Below, piece by piece: positions 30,189-39,061 of a stretch of DNA of 64,000 bases. Origin of the DNA: Massilia niastensis DSM 21313 (GTDB lineage: Bacteria > Pseudomonadota > Gammaproteobacteria > Burkholderiales > Burkholderiaceae_D). The notes beneath the pieces were generated by a model. The model was not told the origin of the DNA, did not search any database, and saw nothing but the letters and a program-made list of their open reading frames with translations. The translations under genes and the position numbers were made by a program. The stretch is taken from contig NZ_KB908101.1 in assembly GCF_000382345.1 (NCBI RefSeq), positions 1-64,000 of the forward strand, in the 5' to 3' direction. Position 1 is the stretch's first letter. Each line of letters opens with the position of its first letter.

Positions 30189-31730
30189 TTACGCTTCCAC
30201 GGCGACGACCATCACGGCCTTGGCCGGCACTTTCAGCAGCAGCTTGCCGTTGTCCGCCTTGGCGCTGTACGGCACCGGCTTGATGGCCTGCGGCTTGTCG
30301 AAGGTGTTGTGCGCATCCATCGCCTCGGAGGTCAGCACCTGGCCGTTGACGCCGGAGACGTTCTGGCCCGCCAGGTTCAGCACCACGTCGCTGGTCTCGC
30401 GCGGATTGGTGTTCACCAGGGCGACATAGACCTTGCCGTCCTTGCCGCGCGCCGCCGAGGCGCTGATGCCAGGCACGCTCTTGCCGTTCGCCGTGTACAG
30501 CTTGTCGTTGCTGACGGTGGACGGCAGCGAGGTCGCGTCCTGGAACGGGATGTACATCTTGTACGCGTGGTAGGTCGGCGTCAGCAGCATCTTGTCCTTG
30601 TCGGTGATGATCATCGCCTGCAGCACGTTGACCATCTGCGCGATGTTCGTCATGCGCACGCGTTCGGCGTAGGCATGGAAGATGTTGAAGTTCAGCGCCG
30701 CCACGACCGCGTCGCGCAGGGTGTTACGCTGGAACAGGAAGCCCGGATTGGTGCCCTCTTCCACGTCGTACCAGGTGCCCCATTCGTCGACGTAGAAACC
30801 GAGCTTCTTCTGCGGATCGTTCTTGTCGAGGATGGCGACGTTGTTGCGGATGTGGTCTTCCATGCGCAGGGTGTTGGCCATCGTGGACATCCACTCGGAT
30901 TCCGGGAAGGCGGTCGCGGCGCCCTTCTTCTCCCAGACGCCGGTCGGCAGCGTGTAGTAGTGGAAGCTGATGCCGTCGGTGCCGCGCGCGGCGTCCTTGC
31001 TCAGCACTTCGGTCCACTTGGTGTCGTTGTCGTTGCCGCCGCTGGCGATCATCTTCGGACGCGCGCTCGGCGGCGTCTTCAGGAAGGTCGCGTAGTGGTT
31101 GTACAGGCCTGCATAGTATTCCGGCTTCATGTTGCCGCCGCAGCCCCAGGCTTCGTTACCGACGGCGAAGTAGTCCACCTTGAACGGCTTGGCGCGGCCG
31201 TTCTTGCGGCGCTGCTCGGCCAGGGTCGACTTGGTGTCGGAGGTCATGTACTCGAGCCACTCGGCCATCTCCTGCGGGGTGCCGGTGCCGAGGTTGCCGT
31301 TGACGTAGGTTTCCGCGCCCAGCATCTCGGCCAGGTCGAAGAATTCGTGGGTGCCGACCGCATTGTCCTCGGCCACGCCGCCCCAGTGGGTGTTGACCTT
31401 CACCGGACGCTTGTTGCGCGCGCCGATGCCGTCGCGCCAGTGGTATTCGTCGGCGAAGCAGCCGCCCGGCCAGCGCACCAGCGGCACCTTCAGCTCCTTC
31501 AGGGCGCCGACCACGTCGTTGCGCCAGCCCTTGGTGTTCGGGATCTTCGACTGCGGGCCAACCCAGATACCTTCATAGATACCGGTGCCGAGGTGTTCGG
31601 CGAACTGGCCGTACACGTTCTTGTTGATGACGGCGCCCGGCTTCGAGGCGTCGATGGTGACGCTCACCTGGGCGAAGGCCGGCAAGGCGGCGATGCCGAG
31701 TGCAAGGATGGTTGGCTTGAGTAAGTTCAT
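30189..31730 (-). CDS. Secreted GH51 alpha-L-arabinofuranosidase
   Basis: A 513-residue enzyme with signal peptide MNLLKPTILALGIAALPAFA. The barrel carries the family motifs LVRWPGGCFADEYHW (about 84-98), acid/base E193 in AVGNEAWGCGG and nucleophile E316 in YVDEWGTWY. It removes terminal alpha-L-arabinofuranose from arabinan and arabinoxylan side chains with retention. Most GH51 proteins are cytoplasmic, so the signal peptide is worth noting; it puts this enzyme with the GH43 and GH127 partners in the periplasm or outside. A GGAGACAAGCA element supports ATG 31730. It lies 15 bases after the GH97 gene. Confidence 0.93.
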   Translation of the reverse strand: MNLLKPTILALGIAALPAFAQVSVTIDASKPGAVINKNVYGQFAEHLGTGIYEGIWVGPQSKIPNTKGWRNDVVGALKELKVPLVRWPGGCFADEYHWRDGIGARNKRPVKVNTHWGGVAEDNAVGTHEFFDLAEMLGAETYVNGNLGTGTPQEMAEWLEYMTSDTKSTLAEQRRKNGRAKPFKVDYFAVGNEAWGCGGNMKPEYYAGLYNHYATFLKTPPSARPKMIASGGNDNDTKWTEVLSKDAARGTDGISFHYYTLPTGVWEKKGAATAFPESEWMSTMANTLRMEDHIRNNVAILDKNDPQKKLGFYVDEWGTWYDVEEGTNPGFLFQRNTLRDAVVAALNFNIFHAYAERVRMTNIAQMVNVLQAMIITDKDKMLLTPTYHAYKMYIPFQDATSLPSTVSNDKLYTANGKSVPGISASAARGKDGKVYVALVNTNPRETSDVVLNLAGQNVSGVNGQVLTSEAMDAHNTFDKPQAIKPVPYSAKADNGKLLLKVPAKAVMVVAVEA

Positions 31731-31745
31731 TGCTTGTCTCCTGTT

Positions 31746-33665
31746 TTACTTGAATACGGCCACGAAGCCGCCGTGCGGTTTGATGCTGATTGTTGTTTTT
31801 CCGGCCCGGATCGGGGCCTGGGTGAATGCGCGTTCGCCATCGCCATCGGCGATCAGGGTGCCGGCGCGGCTGCCGGCGAAGGAAAGGTCGAGTTCGACCG
31901 TCCGCTCGGCGCCGTCGGCGTTGATGCCGGCGACATACCATGCCTGCCCCGCCCTGCGCGCGACGATGGCGTGGCTGCCGGGATAGCCGTCGATGAAGCG
32001 CACGTCGTCCCAGCTGCGCGGCAGCTCCTGCAGGAAACGCTTCACATAGGCCGGCACGGTGGCCATGCCTTCCGGCCGTTCGGCGAAGTGCTGGATACCG
32101 GACAGGAACAGCACCGACTCGGCCAGCTCGAAGCCGTTGCGGGTGGCGCGCTTGATGTTCGGGATGTCGCCGAACACCATCGGCGTGAAGTCCATCGGGT
32201 CGAACAGGTTGCGGGCGAAGGGCAGCATGGCCGCATGCCGGACGACCGCGTCCTGGTCGACCTGCTCGAAGGTGGTGAATTCGAGTCCGCGGATCGCTTC
32301 CGCCGTCATCAGGTTCGGGTAGGTGCGCGACCAGCCGCGCGGCAGGGTCGCGCCGTGGAAGTTCACCAGCAGGCCGGCCCTGGCCGCGTCTTCCAGGATG
32401 TCGACGTAGTAGGCGATCATCGACTTGCCGTCGCCGGCGAAGAAGTCGATCTTCACGCCTTTCACGCCCATCCCGCGCAGGCGGGCGAATTCGCGCCGGC
32501 GCTGTTCGCGGCTCAGGATGGCGCCCTTGGGACTGTACTCGGTCTTGTTCCAGGCGCCCGACGAGTTGTACCAGACCAGGATGCCGATGTCCTTCTTCGC
32601 CGCGTACCGCACCAGCTCGCTCATCTTCTCGTAGCCGATCTTGCGGTCCCAGTCGGCATCGACCAGGGTGTAGTCCCAGCGCATGTCGGCGGCGTAGTCG
32701 ACGAACTGCTTCTGCACGTCCATCACGGTGGCGTCGTCCTTCAGCAGCGCCCAGCTCCACGAGGCGTGGCCCGGCTTGACCTGCGCCTTGTCGAAGGCGA
32801 TCGCGGGGGCGGCAAGGTCGGTGCCCAGGGTCGACTCGACCAGGGTGCGCAGCGAACCCAGTGCAATCACGCGCCATGGCGTGGCCAGGGTGCCCTGCGC
32901 TTCGGCCAGCAGTGCGCCATCGGTGTACACCTCGGGCGCCGCCGGGGCGCCGATGCGGTAGACGCCGCCCGGCGACTCGGCCTGCAGGCGCGAGGCGTGG
33001 AAGCTGCCGTCCATGCCGGCCTCGGTCAGCGCCACCCAGGTGTCGCCGCTGCGGAACAGGGCCGGGAACACCCAGCCGGAAGCCATCGGCGAGGGCGTGC
33101 CGACCGCGATCTCGCGCCGGTAGTGCTCCTCGTAGGAGGGATTGGTGTTCATCCAGCCGGTCTGGGCGACCGACATCGGCTGCAGCCAGGCCTTGGCCGA
33201 CTTGTCGAAGGCGAAGCTGGTCGACTCGGCGACGAACTGCTTGTGCGGCAGCTTCGGATCGCGCACGAGGTAGCGGAAGGCGACGCCGTCGTTCGATGCG
33301 CGGAACACCACGTCCATCGCCTGGCCCTGCGCGTTGCGCACGGTGTAGGTCTGTTCATTGGCGCGGTAGGCGATCCGGCGCTTCTTGGCGGTGGCCAGCT
33401 CGTAGGCGTCGCGCACCGGCTTGACCGGGGAGCTGGACGACAGCCTCAGTTTGCCGGACAGGTCGGCCCCCTGCAGTTGCAGGCCGAGTTCGGACGGCAG
33501 GAGGACGGGTTTGCCGTCGCGGGAGACGGAATAGGTCAGCGTGCCGGAGGGGGAGACGGCGACGGCGACGCTGATGTGGCGGTCGGGGCTGGTCAGCGGG
33601 GCTGCATGCGCGTGGGCGCAGGCCATTCCAACGACGAGCAGTGCGGTGCTGCGGTATGCGGTCAT
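31746..33665 (-). CDS. Secreted GH97 glycosidase, retaining type (alpha-galactosidase/beta-L-arabinopyranosidase)
   Basis: A 639-residue enzyme with signal peptide MTAYRSTALLVVGMACAHAHA. It has the GH97 plan: beta-sandwich N-domain (about 25-280), TIM barrel (about 290-550) and a short C-terminal sandwich. The Asp D407 in GVKGVKIDFFAGDGK is placed like the nucleophile of retaining GH97 alpha-galactosidases; inverting alpha-glucosidase members lack it. Bacteroides relatives with this arrangement also accept beta-L-arabinopyranosides, which fits the surrounding arabinan genes. It is probably the first of four secreted hydrolase genes (GH97-GH51-GH43-GH127) with gaps of 15 bases or less. Confidence 0.88.
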   Translation of the reverse strand: MTAYRSTALLVVGMACAHAHAAPLTSPDRHISVAVAVSPSGTLTYSVSRDGKPVLLPSELGLQLQGADLSGKLRLSSSSPVKPVRDAYELATAKKRRIAYRANEQTYTVRNAQGQAMDVVFRASNDGVAFRYLVRDPKLPHKQFVAESTSFAFDKSAKAWLQPMSVAQTGWMNTNPSYEEHYRREIAVGTPSPMASGWVFPALFRSGDTWVALTEAGMDGSFHASRLQAESPGGVYRIGAPAAPEVYTDGALLAEAQGTLATPWRVIALGSLRTLVESTLGTDLAAPAIAFDKAQVKPGHASWSWALLKDDATVMDVQKQFVDYAADMRWDYTLVDADWDRKIGYEKMSELVRYAAKKDIGILVWYNSSGAWNKTEYSPKGAILSREQRRREFARLRGMGVKGVKIDFFAGDGKSMIAYYVDILEDAARAGLLVNFHGATLPRGWSRTYPNLMTAEAIRGLEFTTFEQVDQDAVVRHAAMLPFARNLFDPMDFTPMVFGDIPNIKRATRNGFELAESVLFLSGIQHFAERPEGMATVPAYVKRFLQELPRSWDDVRFIDGYPGSHAIVARRAGQAWYVAGINADGAERTVELDLSFAGSRAGTLIADGDGERAFTQAPIRAGKTTISIKPHGGFVAVFK

Positions 33666-33683
33666 GGCGGATTCCGGTTGGCC

Positions 33684-33733
33684 GTCATGTCCGCCAGTGG
33701 CGGGAATGACTCCCCGCCATTGGCGGAAATGAC
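33684..33733. repeat. Paired extragenic palindrome (BIME-like)
   Basis: Two copies of CCGCCANTGGCGGNAATGAC (33691-33710 and 33714-33733) each contain the self-complementary core CCGCCA-TGGCGG. Together with GTCATNTCC on the left they form a larger inverted repeat with two mismatches in 20. It lies in the 129-base gap between the dehydrogenase gene and the GH97 gene and could stabilise or terminate transcripts there. Confidence 0.7.
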
Positions 33734-33794
33734 GGTGGTGTGCGAACGGGCGTGACGAACAGGGAAGGCTGCCAGGCGGCAGCGTTCCACCTCG

Positions 33795-34562
33795 TCAGGT
33801 CCAGCCCGCGTCCACCACGAAATCCTGGGCCGTGCACATCCTGCTGTCGTCGGCACCGAGGAACAGCACCATCTGCGCGATATCTTCCGGCATCAGCTTG
33901 CCCGGCAGGCACTGCGCCTTCTTGATCTCGGCTTCGGCTTCCTCGTTCACCCACAGGTCGATCTGGCGCTGGGTCATGACCCAGCCCGGCGTCACGGTAT
34001 TCACGCGCACGTTGAACGGGCCGAGGTCGCGCGCCAGGCTGCGGGTCAGGCCGATCACGGCCGCCTTGGTGGTGGCGTAGACCGGGTAGCCCGCGCCCTT
34101 GGCGTGCCAGGACATGGAGCTGAAGTTGATGATCGAGCCGCCGCCCTTTTTCTTCATGCCCGGCAGGACCGCCTGGCAGGTGAAGAACATCGGACGCTGG
34201 TTGATCGCGATGCGCTCGTTCCAGTAGTCGAGCGAGACGTTCTCGATGTCGTGGCGCTGGTCGTTCGCCGCGTTGTTGACCAGCACGTCGAAGTCGCCCA
34301 GCTGTTCCGCCAGCTCGGCCATCGTGCGCTGCAGCGCCGGAATGTCGGTGATGTCGCAATAACGGAACACCGGCGCCCGATGGCCTGCCGCGCCCAACCG
34401 TGCGCACAGTTCCTCGCTCGCCTGTTTCGCGATGTCCACGAAGGCCACCACGGCGCCCTGCTCCACGAACGCCTGCACGATCGCTTCGCCGATGCCGCTG
34501 CCGCCGCCGGTCACGAATACCCGCTTACCCTGCAGGCTGGGATATGTCGCCAACTGTTTCAT
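33795..34562 (-). CDS. SDR-family sugar 1-dehydrogenase (XylB-like D-xylose/L-arabinose dehydrogenase)
   Basis: A 255-residue classical short-chain dehydrogenase: NAD(P) motif TGGGSGIGEA (about 18-27), NNAAN at about 94-98, catalytic Ser in FSSMSWH, Tyr-X3-Lys in YPVYATTKAA. Its overall sequence, in particular YPSLQGKRVFVTGGGSGIG and AQDFVVDAGW, strongly recalls Caulobacter D-xylose 1-dehydrogenase. It should oxidise L-arabinose (or D-xylose) to the lactone. An alternative is the SDR that oxidises 2-keto-3-deoxypentonate at C4 in the pathway that ends in pyruvate and glycolate. It lies 34 bases after the aldehyde dehydrogenase gene in the arabinonate operon. Confidence 0.87.
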   Translation of the reverse strand: MKQLATYPSLQGKRVFVTGGGSGIGEAIVQAFVEQGAVVAFVDIAKQASEELCARLGAAGHRAPVFRYCDITDIPALQRTMAELAEQLGDFDVLVNNAANDQRHDIENVSLDYWNERIAINQRPMFFTCQAVLPGMKKKGGGSIINFSSMSWHAKGAGYPVYATTKAAVIGLTRSLARDLGPFNVRVNTVTPGWVMTQRQIDLWVNEEAEAEIKKAQCLPGKLMPEDIAQMVLFLGADDSRMCTAQDFVVDAGWT

Positions 34563-34596
34563 ACTGTCTCCGTCTGTTCTTATTGTGCGTTGATTT

Positions 34597-36168
34597 TTAC
34601 GCTTTGGTCAACGCGCCGTCGCGGCGGCGCCAGATGCCGAGCGGGTTGCCGTCGCGCAGGGATTCCGGCAGCAGCTCGGCCGGCAGGTTCTGGTAGCAGA
34701 CCGGACGCAGGAAGCGGCTGATCGCACCGGTACCGACCGATGTGCTGCGGCCATCGGCCGTCGACGGGAACGGACCGCCGTGCACCATCGCGGTCGAGAC
34801 CTCGACGCCGGTCGGGAACCCGTTCGCCAGGATGCGGCCGACCTTGCGCTCCAGGACTGGCAGCAGTGCCTTGGCGGCGTCGACGTCGGCCGGATCGATC
34901 TGCAGGGTCGCGGTCAGCTGGCCTTCCAGCACTTCCGCCACCTCGCCCAGCTGGGCCACGTCCTTGCAGACCACCAGCACCGAGGCCGGGCCGAACACTT
35001 CCTCGTGCAGCTCATGGCGCACCAGGAAGGCTTCCGCGCTGGTGCGGAAGAAGGCGGCGGCGCCCTTGCCTTCCTCATGCTCGAGGCGGGCCAGGGTGCT
35101 CAGGGCCTCGTTCCTCGCCAGCGCATCCACGCCGCGGCGGTAGCTGTCGGCGATGTTCTGGTTCAGCATGACGGCGGCGCTGGTGGCCGCCAGCGCGGCG
35201 GTCGCGGCCTTGCAGAACGCGTCCAGGCCCGGGCCTTCCACCGCCAGCACGAGGCCGGGGTTGGTGCAGAACTGGCCGACGCCCATGGTCAGCGAGACGG
35301 CGAAGCCCTTGCCGATTTCCTCGGCGCGATTCTGCAGCGCGCCCGGCATCACGAACACCGGGTTAATGCTGCTCATCTCGGCATACACCGGGATCGGCTG
35401 CTTGCGCACCGCGGCGACCGCCATCAGGGCGGTGCCGCCCGAACGCGAGCCGGTGAAGCCGACCGCCTGGATCGCCGGATGGCCGACCAGGGCCTGGCCG
35501 ATGCCGTTGCCGGTGCCGGTCAGCAGCGCGAACACGCCGGCCGGCAGTTCGCACAGCTGCACGGCTTTGGCGACGGCGCGCGCCACCAGCTCCGAGGTGC
35601 CCGGATGCGCCGAGTGGGCCTTCAGCACCACCGGGCAGCCGGCCGCGAAGGCCGAGGCGGTATCGCCGCCGGCGACCGAGAACGCGAGCGGGAAGTTACT
35701 GGCCGCGAACACGGCGACCGGGCCGACGCCGAGCAGGCGCATGCGCAGGTCCGGGCGCGGCGGGCTGCGTTCCGGCAGCGGGCTGTCGAGGCGGGCATCG
35801 GCCCAGGAACCTTCGCGCAGCAGTTCGCCGAACATGCGCAGCTGGTTCACGGTGCGCATGCGTTCGCCCTCCAGGCGCACGCGCGGCAGGCCGGTTTCCG
35901 CCATCGCGCGTTCGATCAGTTCGTCGCCGATGGCCAGGATCTGCTCGGCCACGGTGTCGAGGAATGTTGCGCGCTGCGCGTCGGTGGTGGCGCGGAAGGT
36001 ATCGAAGGCCTCGCCCGCCAGGCGGCAGGCGCGGTCGATCTGGTCCGGGGTCACCATGTGGAAGCTTGGTTCCAGGTATTCGCGCCGGGTCGGATCCCAG
36101 GCCTTGAAGGAACCCGCGGCGCCGCGTTCCTGGACGCCGCCGATGATGGCTTCGCCGGTGATGCTCAT
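34597..36168 (-). CDS. 2,5-dioxovalerate (alpha-ketoglutarate semialdehyde) dehydrogenase
   Basis: A 523-residue aldehyde dehydrogenase that makes 2-oxoglutarate, the last step of non-phosphorylative pentose degradation. The catalytic Cys C301 is in VGQFCTNPG and the general base E264 in VYAEMSSINP. The cofactor region is ASNFPLAFS...AFAAGCPVVLKAHSAHPGTS. The AEMSSINP and GQFCTNPG spellings are specific to this subfamily (KGSADH III group, about 525 residues) rather than to ordinary betaine- or acetaldehyde-type enzymes. ATG 36168 overlaps the stop of the GguC gene as ATGA, so the two are coupled. Confidence 0.9.
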   Translation of the reverse strand: MSITGEAIIGGVQERGAAGSFKAWDPTRREYLEPSFHMVTPDQIDRACRLAGEAFDTFRATTDAQRATFLDTVAEQILAIGDELIERAMAETGLPRVRLEGERMRTVNQLRMFGELLREGSWADARLDSPLPERSPPRPDLRMRLLGVGPVAVFAASNFPLAFSVAGGDTASAFAAGCPVVLKAHSAHPGTSELVARAVAKAVQLCELPAGVFALLTGTGNGIGQALVGHPAIQAVGFTGSRSGGTALMAVAAVRKQPIPVYAEMSSINPVFVMPGALQNRAEEIGKGFAVSLTMGVGQFCTNPGLVLAVEGPGLDAFCKAATAALAATSAAVMLNQNIADSYRRGVDALARNEALSTLARLEHEEGKGAAAFFRTSAEAFLVRHELHEEVFGPASVLVVCKDVAQLGEVAEVLEGQLTATLQIDPADVDAAKALLPVLERKVGRILANGFPTGVEVSTAMVHGGPFPSTADGRSTSVGTGAISRFLRPVCYQNLPAELLPESLRDGNPLGIWRRRDGALTKA

Positions 36169-37157
36169 AAGGTCTTCACTTTCGCAAATTCGGTGGCATG
36201 GACCGCCAGGCGGTTGCGCAGGGCCGGGCCGAAGGCCGGCGACTCGACTTCGAAGCTCTCGCCCGCCTCGACCCGCACGCTGTCGGCGAAGCTCAGGGTG
36301 GCGGTGCCGAAGAAGTGGATGTGCACGTCGCCCGGACGGTTGAACAGGCCGTACTTGAAGTGGTGGTATTCCAGGTTCTCGATGGTGTGCGACATGTTCT
36401 GCTCGCCGCTGACAAAGGCCTTCTCCCAGCGCACCTTGCCTTCCTTGTCAAGGATGCGCGAAGTGCCCGCCACGTGGGCCGGCAGGTCGCCGACCAGCAG
36501 CGCCGGGCCGACGCCGCAGTTGCGCAGCTTCGAGTGGGCCAGGTAGAGGTAGTTCTGGCGTTCGGTGACGTGGTCCGAGAACTCGTTGCCGATCGCGAAA
36601 CCGAGGCGGTAAGGCTGGCCGTCGTCGCCGATCAGGTACAGGCCGGCGATCTCCGGCTCTTCGCCGCCGTCGAGCGAGAAGTCGGGCATGTCGAGGTCCT
36701 GGCCGGTGGCGCGCAGGATCGAGCCGTCGCCCTTGTAGAACCATTCCGGCTGCACGCCCGGAGTGCCCGATGCGGGCTTGCCGCCTTCGACGCCCATGCG
36801 GAACATCTTCATGCTGTCGCTCAGCGTCTCGACGTCGCCGCCGATCTTCTTGTGCATCGCGTCGCGGGTGTCGGCGCTGCCCAGGTGGGTCAGGCCGGTG
36901 CCGGTGACGTAGCAGTGGGCCGCGTCCGGATGGTCGAGCGGCGGCAGGATGCGGCCGGAGCTGGCCACGTCGTCGTAGTGGAAGCTCTCGAGGCCGGCGG
37001 AGGTGTCGGCCAGTTGCGCCAGCCCGGTGCCGCAGGCGATGGCGGCGCGCGCCAGGTCCAGCGTGGTGGCGTAGCCGTTGATGACGCGGATGATGTTGTC
37101 GTGCAGGATGCCGACACGGCGCTCCTGCGATTCGGTCAGAAATTGTACGAGCAGCAT
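36165..37157 (-). CDS. GguC/AraD1-type FAH-superfamily protein (predicted 2-keto-3-deoxy-L-arabinonate-processing enzyme)
   Basis: A 330-residue protein of the GguC/AraD1 group, a long branch of the FAH superfamily. It starts MLLVQFLTESQERRVGILHD and has metal-ligand-like Glu residues in EEPEIAGLYL, the RLGFAIGNEFSDH segment and the C-terminal VHIHFFGTATLSF. Relatives sit in Agrobacterium chvE-gguAB operons and in pentose clusters of Herbaspirillum. FAH-type enzymes have been reported as 2-keto-3-deoxypentonate dehydratase or diketo-acid hydrolase in such clusters. With the semialdehyde dehydrogenase next door, dehydration is the favoured role. GGAGACCGGGCC precedes ATG 37157. Confidence 0.85.
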   Translation of the reverse strand: MLLVQFLTESQERRVGILHDNIIRVINGYATTLDLARAAIACGTGLAQLADTSAGLESFHYDDVASSGRILPPLDHPDAAHCYVTGTGLTHLGSADTRDAMHKKIGGDVETLSDSMKMFRMGVEGGKPASGTPGVQPEWFYKGDGSILRATGQDLDMPDFSLDGGEEPEIAGLYLIGDDGQPYRLGFAIGNEFSDHVTERQNYLYLAHSKLRNCGVGPALLVGDLPAHVAGTSRILDKEGKVRWEKAFVSGEQNMSHTIENLEYHHFKYGLFNRPGDVHIHFFGTATLSFADSVRVEAGESFEVESPAFGPALRNRLAVHATEFAKVKTL

Positions 37158-37194
37158 GGCCCGGTCTCCTTGTTGGTGTCCAGTCGGGATACGT

Positions 37195-37236
37195 GCGTTG
37201 AACGCGTGGACAGCAAGCTGTCCACGCGTTCCAACG
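37195..37236. repeat. Long intercistronic inverted repeat
   Basis: GAACGCGTGGACAGC (37200-37214) and GCTGTCCACGCGTTC (37217-37231) are perfect inverted repeats separated by AA. The pairing extends for five to six more bases on each side with one bulge. It falls exactly between the arabinonate dehydratase stop and the GguC start. No T-run follows, so it is more likely an mRNA-stability or processing element, or an attenuating structure, than a complete terminator. Confidence 0.75.
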
Positions 37237-37242
37237 TATGAA

Positions 37243-38985
37243 TCAGTGCGAGTGCTTGGGAACCGCGGAACCGCGGCAGCCCTTGAGGAAGTCGAAGTCG
37301 CAGCCTTCGTCCGCCTGCAGCACGTGGTCGAGATAGAGCCGCTGGTAGCCGCTGTGCTGGACCGGCTTGCTGTTCTCGGCGCGGTCGGCCAGGCGCTTGC
37401 GGATCTCTTCGTCCGACAGCTCGACGTTCAGGGCGCCGCCCTGGCAATCCAGCTGGATCCAGTCGCCATCCTGGACGATGCCCAGCGGGCCGCCGGCCAT
37501 CGCTTCCGGCGCCACGTGCAGCACCACGGTGCCGTAGGCGGTGCCGCTCATGCGGGCGTCCGAGATGCGCACCATGTCGGTGACGCCTTTCGCCAGCAGC
37601 TTGGGCGGCAGGCCCATGTTGCCCACTTCGGCCATGCCCGGGTAACCCTTCGGGCCGCAGTTCTTCATCAGGAGCACCGAGTTCTCGTCCACGTCCAGGT
37701 CCGGGTCGTTGATGCGCTGCTTGTAGTGGTCGAAGTCCTCGAACACGACCGCCTTGCCGCGGTGCTTCATCAGGTGCGGCGAGGCTGCCGACGGCTTGAG
37801 CACGGCGCCGCGCGGGGCCAGGTTGCCGCGCAGGATGCAGATGCCGCCATCGGCGATCAGCGGGTTGTCCAGCTTGCGCACCACTTCGTCGTTGTAGATC
37901 GGCGCGTCTTCGCAGTTCTGCCACAGGCTCCTGCCGTTGACGGTCAGCGCGTCCTTGTGCGGGATCAGGTCGCCCTCGCCCAGGCGGCGGATCACGGCCG
38001 GCAGGCCGCCCGCGTAGTAGAACTCTTCCATCAGGTAGCGGCCCGAAGGCAGCAGGTCGACCACGGTCGGGGTGCCCTTGCCGATCCTGGTCCAGTCTTC
38101 CAGCTCGAGCGGCACGCCGACGCGGCCGGCGATCGCCTTCAGGTGGATCACGGCGTTGGTCGAGCCGCCGATCGCAGCATTGACACGAATTGCGTTCTCG
38201 AAGTTCTCGCGCTTCAGGATCTTCGACAGCTTCAGGTCTTCGTGCACCATCTCGACGATGCGGATGCCCGACATGTGGGCCAGCACGTAGCGGCGCGCGT
38301 CCACCGCCGGAATCGCGGCGTTGTGCGGCAGCGAGGTGCCCAGCGCCTCGGCCATGCAGGCCATGGTCGATGCGGTGCCCATGGTGTTGCAGGTGCCGGC
38401 CGAGCGCGAGTGGCCGGCTTCGGCGGACAGGAATTCGTGCATCGTGATCTGGCCGGCCTTGGCCTGCTCGTGCAGCTGCCAGACGGCGGTGCCGGAACCG
38501 ATGTCCTTGCCGTTCAGCTTACCGTTGAGCATGGGGCCGCCGGTGACGACGATGGTCGGCAGGTCGACGCTGGCCGCGCCCATCAGCAGGGCCGGGGTGG
38601 TCTTGTCGCAACCGACCAGCAGCACGACGGCGTCCATCGGGTTGCCGCGGATCGATTCTTCGACGTCCATGCTGGCCAGGTTACGGGTCAGCATGGCGGT
38701 CGGGCGCAGGTTCGATTCGCCGTTCGAGAACACGGGGAACTCGACCGGGAAGCCGCCGGCTTCCAGGATCCCGCGCTTGACGTGTTCGGCCAGCTTGCGG
38801 AAATGGGCGTTGCAGGGGGTGAGTTCGGACCAGGTGTTGCAGATGCCGATGATCGGCTTGCCCTGGAATTCATGGTCGGGAATGCCCTGGTTCTTCATCC
38901 AGCTCCGGTACATGAAGCCGTTCTTGTCCTGGGTCCCGAACCACGCGGCGGAGCGCAGCGTGGTCTTTTTCTTCGTCTCGGACAT
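37243..38985 (-). CDS. L-arabinonate dehydratase (IlvD/Edd family)
   Basis: Converts L-arabinonate to 2-keto-3-deoxy-L-arabinonate. The 580-residue protein has the [2Fe-2S] cysteines at C58 (ELTPCN), C126 (VGCDKTT) and C199 (AGTCNTMG), each one residue below those of the Rhizobium L-arabinonate dehydratase, which fixes the subfamily well. The metal and base region ISDARMSGTAYG is near the C-terminus. It lacks the features of dihydroxyacid dehydratase. GAGGAGGAATACTGAA gives a very strong ribosome binding site for ATG 38985. It is the first gene of the operon with GguC, aldehyde dehydrogenase and sugar dehydrogenase, driven from operator site B. Confidence 0.92.
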   Translation of the reverse strand: MSETKKKTTLRSAAWFGTQDKNGFMYRSWMKNQGIPDHEFQGKPIIGICNTWSELTPCNAHFRKLAEHVKRGILEAGGFPVEFPVFSNGESNLRPTAMLTRNLASMDVEESIRGNPMDAVVLLVGCDKTTPALLMGAASVDLPTIVVTGGPMLNGKLNGKDIGSGTAVWQLHEQAKAGQITMHEFLSAEAGHSRSAGTCNTMGTASTMACMAEALGTSLPHNAAIPAVDARRYVLAHMSGIRIVEMVHEDLKLSKILKRENFENAIRVNAAIGGSTNAVIHLKAIAGRVGVPLELEDWTRIGKGTPTVVDLLPSGRYLMEEFYYAGGLPAVIRRLGEGDLIPHKDALTVNGRSLWQNCEDAPIYNDEVVRKLDNPLIADGGICILRGNLAPRGAVLKPSAASPHLMKHRGKAVVFEDFDHYKQRINDPDLDVDENSVLLMKNCGPKGYPGMAEVGNMGLPPKLLAKGVTDMVRISDARMSGTAYGTVVLHVAPEAMAGGPLGIVQDGDWIQLDCQGGALNVELSDEEIRKRLADRAENSKPVQHSGYQRLYLDHVLQADEGCDFDFLKGCRGSAVPKHSH

Positions 38986-39061
38986 TTCAGTATTCCTCCT
39001 CGTTATTTTTCGGCCAGAGCCGGGGTGTGCCGCTCTGGTGTCTCCCGATCAGCGATAAGGC

